From: Empedobacter tilapiae | GTDB lineage: Bacteria; Bacteroidota; Bacteroidia; Flavobacteriales; Weeksellaceae | Length of the DNA: 64,000 nucleotides | Reading direction: 5' to 3' | Assembly (NCBI RefSeq): GCF_004785645.1 | Contig: NZ_SRPE01000014.1 | Location: 1-64,000, forward strand | In this document: positions 63,563 to 64,000 of the stretch, one piece after another | How positions within the stretch are numbered: the stretch's first letter is position 1 | How the letters are laid out: each line of letters starts with the position of its first letter | Notes under the pieces: generated by a model | Databases searched by the model: none | What the model was told of the DNA's origin: nothing | The model's input: only the letters and a program-made list of their open reading frames with translations | Position numbers and translations under genes: made by a program

Positions 63563-64000
63563 ATGCAACATACAAAATCTTTTGAGCCAAATACAAGTCA
63601 ATTTGATGATATTTTCAAACACGCCATTTCTCCTCGTCCTATTTGCTTTGCAAGTACGATGGATAAAGATGGAAATGTGAATTTAAGTCCTTTTTCATTC
63701 TTTAATATGATGGGACAAAACCCTCCTATTTGTGTCTTTTCTCCATTAAGAAAAATGAGAGATGGATCAACAAAACATACATTAGAAAATGTTTGGGAAC
63801 ACCCTGAATGTGTAATTAATATTGTGAATTATAACATTGTTCAACAACAATCATTGGCGAGTGTTGAATACCCGAAAGGTGTAAATGAATTTGTGAAAGC
63901 TGGCTTTACAGAACTTCCTTCAGAATTAGTAAAACCTCCTCGTGTAGCCGAATCGCCTGTTCAGCTAGAATGTAAGGTACGTGAAGTGATTTCTATTACA
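63563..64000 (+). CDS. Flavin reductase-family protein (partial, runs off window)
   Basis: ATG 63563, 9 nt after the preceding stop codon; 146 codons are visible and open to the window end. ISPRPICFASTMDKDGNVNL and SPFSFFNMMGQNPP are the FMN-binding flavin-reductase-like (split-barrel) signature. It probably acts with the FAH-family enzyme in the same operon. Confidence 0.85.
   Translation, partial: MQHTKSFEPNTSQFDDIFKHAISPRPICFASTMDKDGNVNLSPFSFFNMMGQNPPICVFSPLRKMRDGSTKHTLENVWEHPECVINIVNYNIVQQQSLASVEYPKGVNEFVKAGFTELPSELVKPPRVAESPVQLECKVREVISIT

Overview
The window is AT-rich DNA from a member of the Bacteroidota, most likely a flavobacterium of the Weeksellaceae type (Empedobacter/Chryseobacterium-like; genus inferred, not proven). 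The evidence is a SusC/SusD pair, TonB receptors with carboxypeptidase-D-like N-domains, VGINT-type exported proteins, DUF6266 and DUF6520 proteins, and promoters of the Bacteroidota form TTTG-N19-TAnnTTTG. No rRNA, tRNA or CRISPR array was seen.

Layout. 1-6.5 kb: two HTH 'transposase-like' genes, a VGINT exported protein, a divergent siderophore-type TonB receptor and a DUF6266 gene preceded by helically phased short repeats. 6.6-21.2 kb: a nine-gene minus-strand operon (amidase with SH3 domains, two small proteins, giant 1288-aa protein, LamG-like 707-aa protein, coiled-coil/tail-collar fibre, DUF6603-like 918-aa protein, 768-aa protein, EEP nuclease/phosphatase). It has phage-tail flavour but no phage structural or packaging genes, and is one of the two best candidates for an undescribed system. 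21.4-24.1 kb: a NarL/DesK-type two-component cassette just upstream, with a palindrome between it and the operon. 24.1-25.0 kb: dispersed structured repeats. 25-34 kb: two LuxR-type regulators (one with a PAS domain) divergent from a locus of exported, TPR/Sel1 and barrel-like proteins. A GIY-YIG gene sits inside 99-bp tandem repeats within this locus.

34.9-47.5 kb is a defence-like island bounded by small HTH genes. It holds a group II-like reverse transcriptase, a 261-aa protein, a 307-aa protein with an RteC-like C-terminus, a caspase-like peptidase and a PIN-like nuclease, all on the minus strand. A perfect 112-bp direct repeat separates them from a three-gene ABC-three-component (ABC-3C) system on the plus strand. 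A predicted three-way-junction structure lies directly 3' of the reverse transcriptase. This cluster is the second candidate for a new system.

47.6-49.5 kb is non-coding, with a strong long-hairpin RNA candidate and more repeats. 49.5-56.4 kb: SusC/SusD/S9 peptidase operon, probably for peptide uptake. 56.4-58.6 kb: DUF6520 exported peptide, MauE-like membrane fusion and a small lipoprotein. 58.9-60.5 kb: membrane TPR-AraC regulator; a truncated second AraC copy lies 1 kb further on. 61.7-64 kb: lipoprotein, then a fumarylacetoacetate-hydrolase-family gene and the start of a flavin-reductase-family gene, probably from an aromatic or tyrosine degradation cluster.

At least five dispersed repeat families occupy the long gene-free stretches. 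Three show compensatory base changes or strongly paired arms, suggesting they act as RNA.
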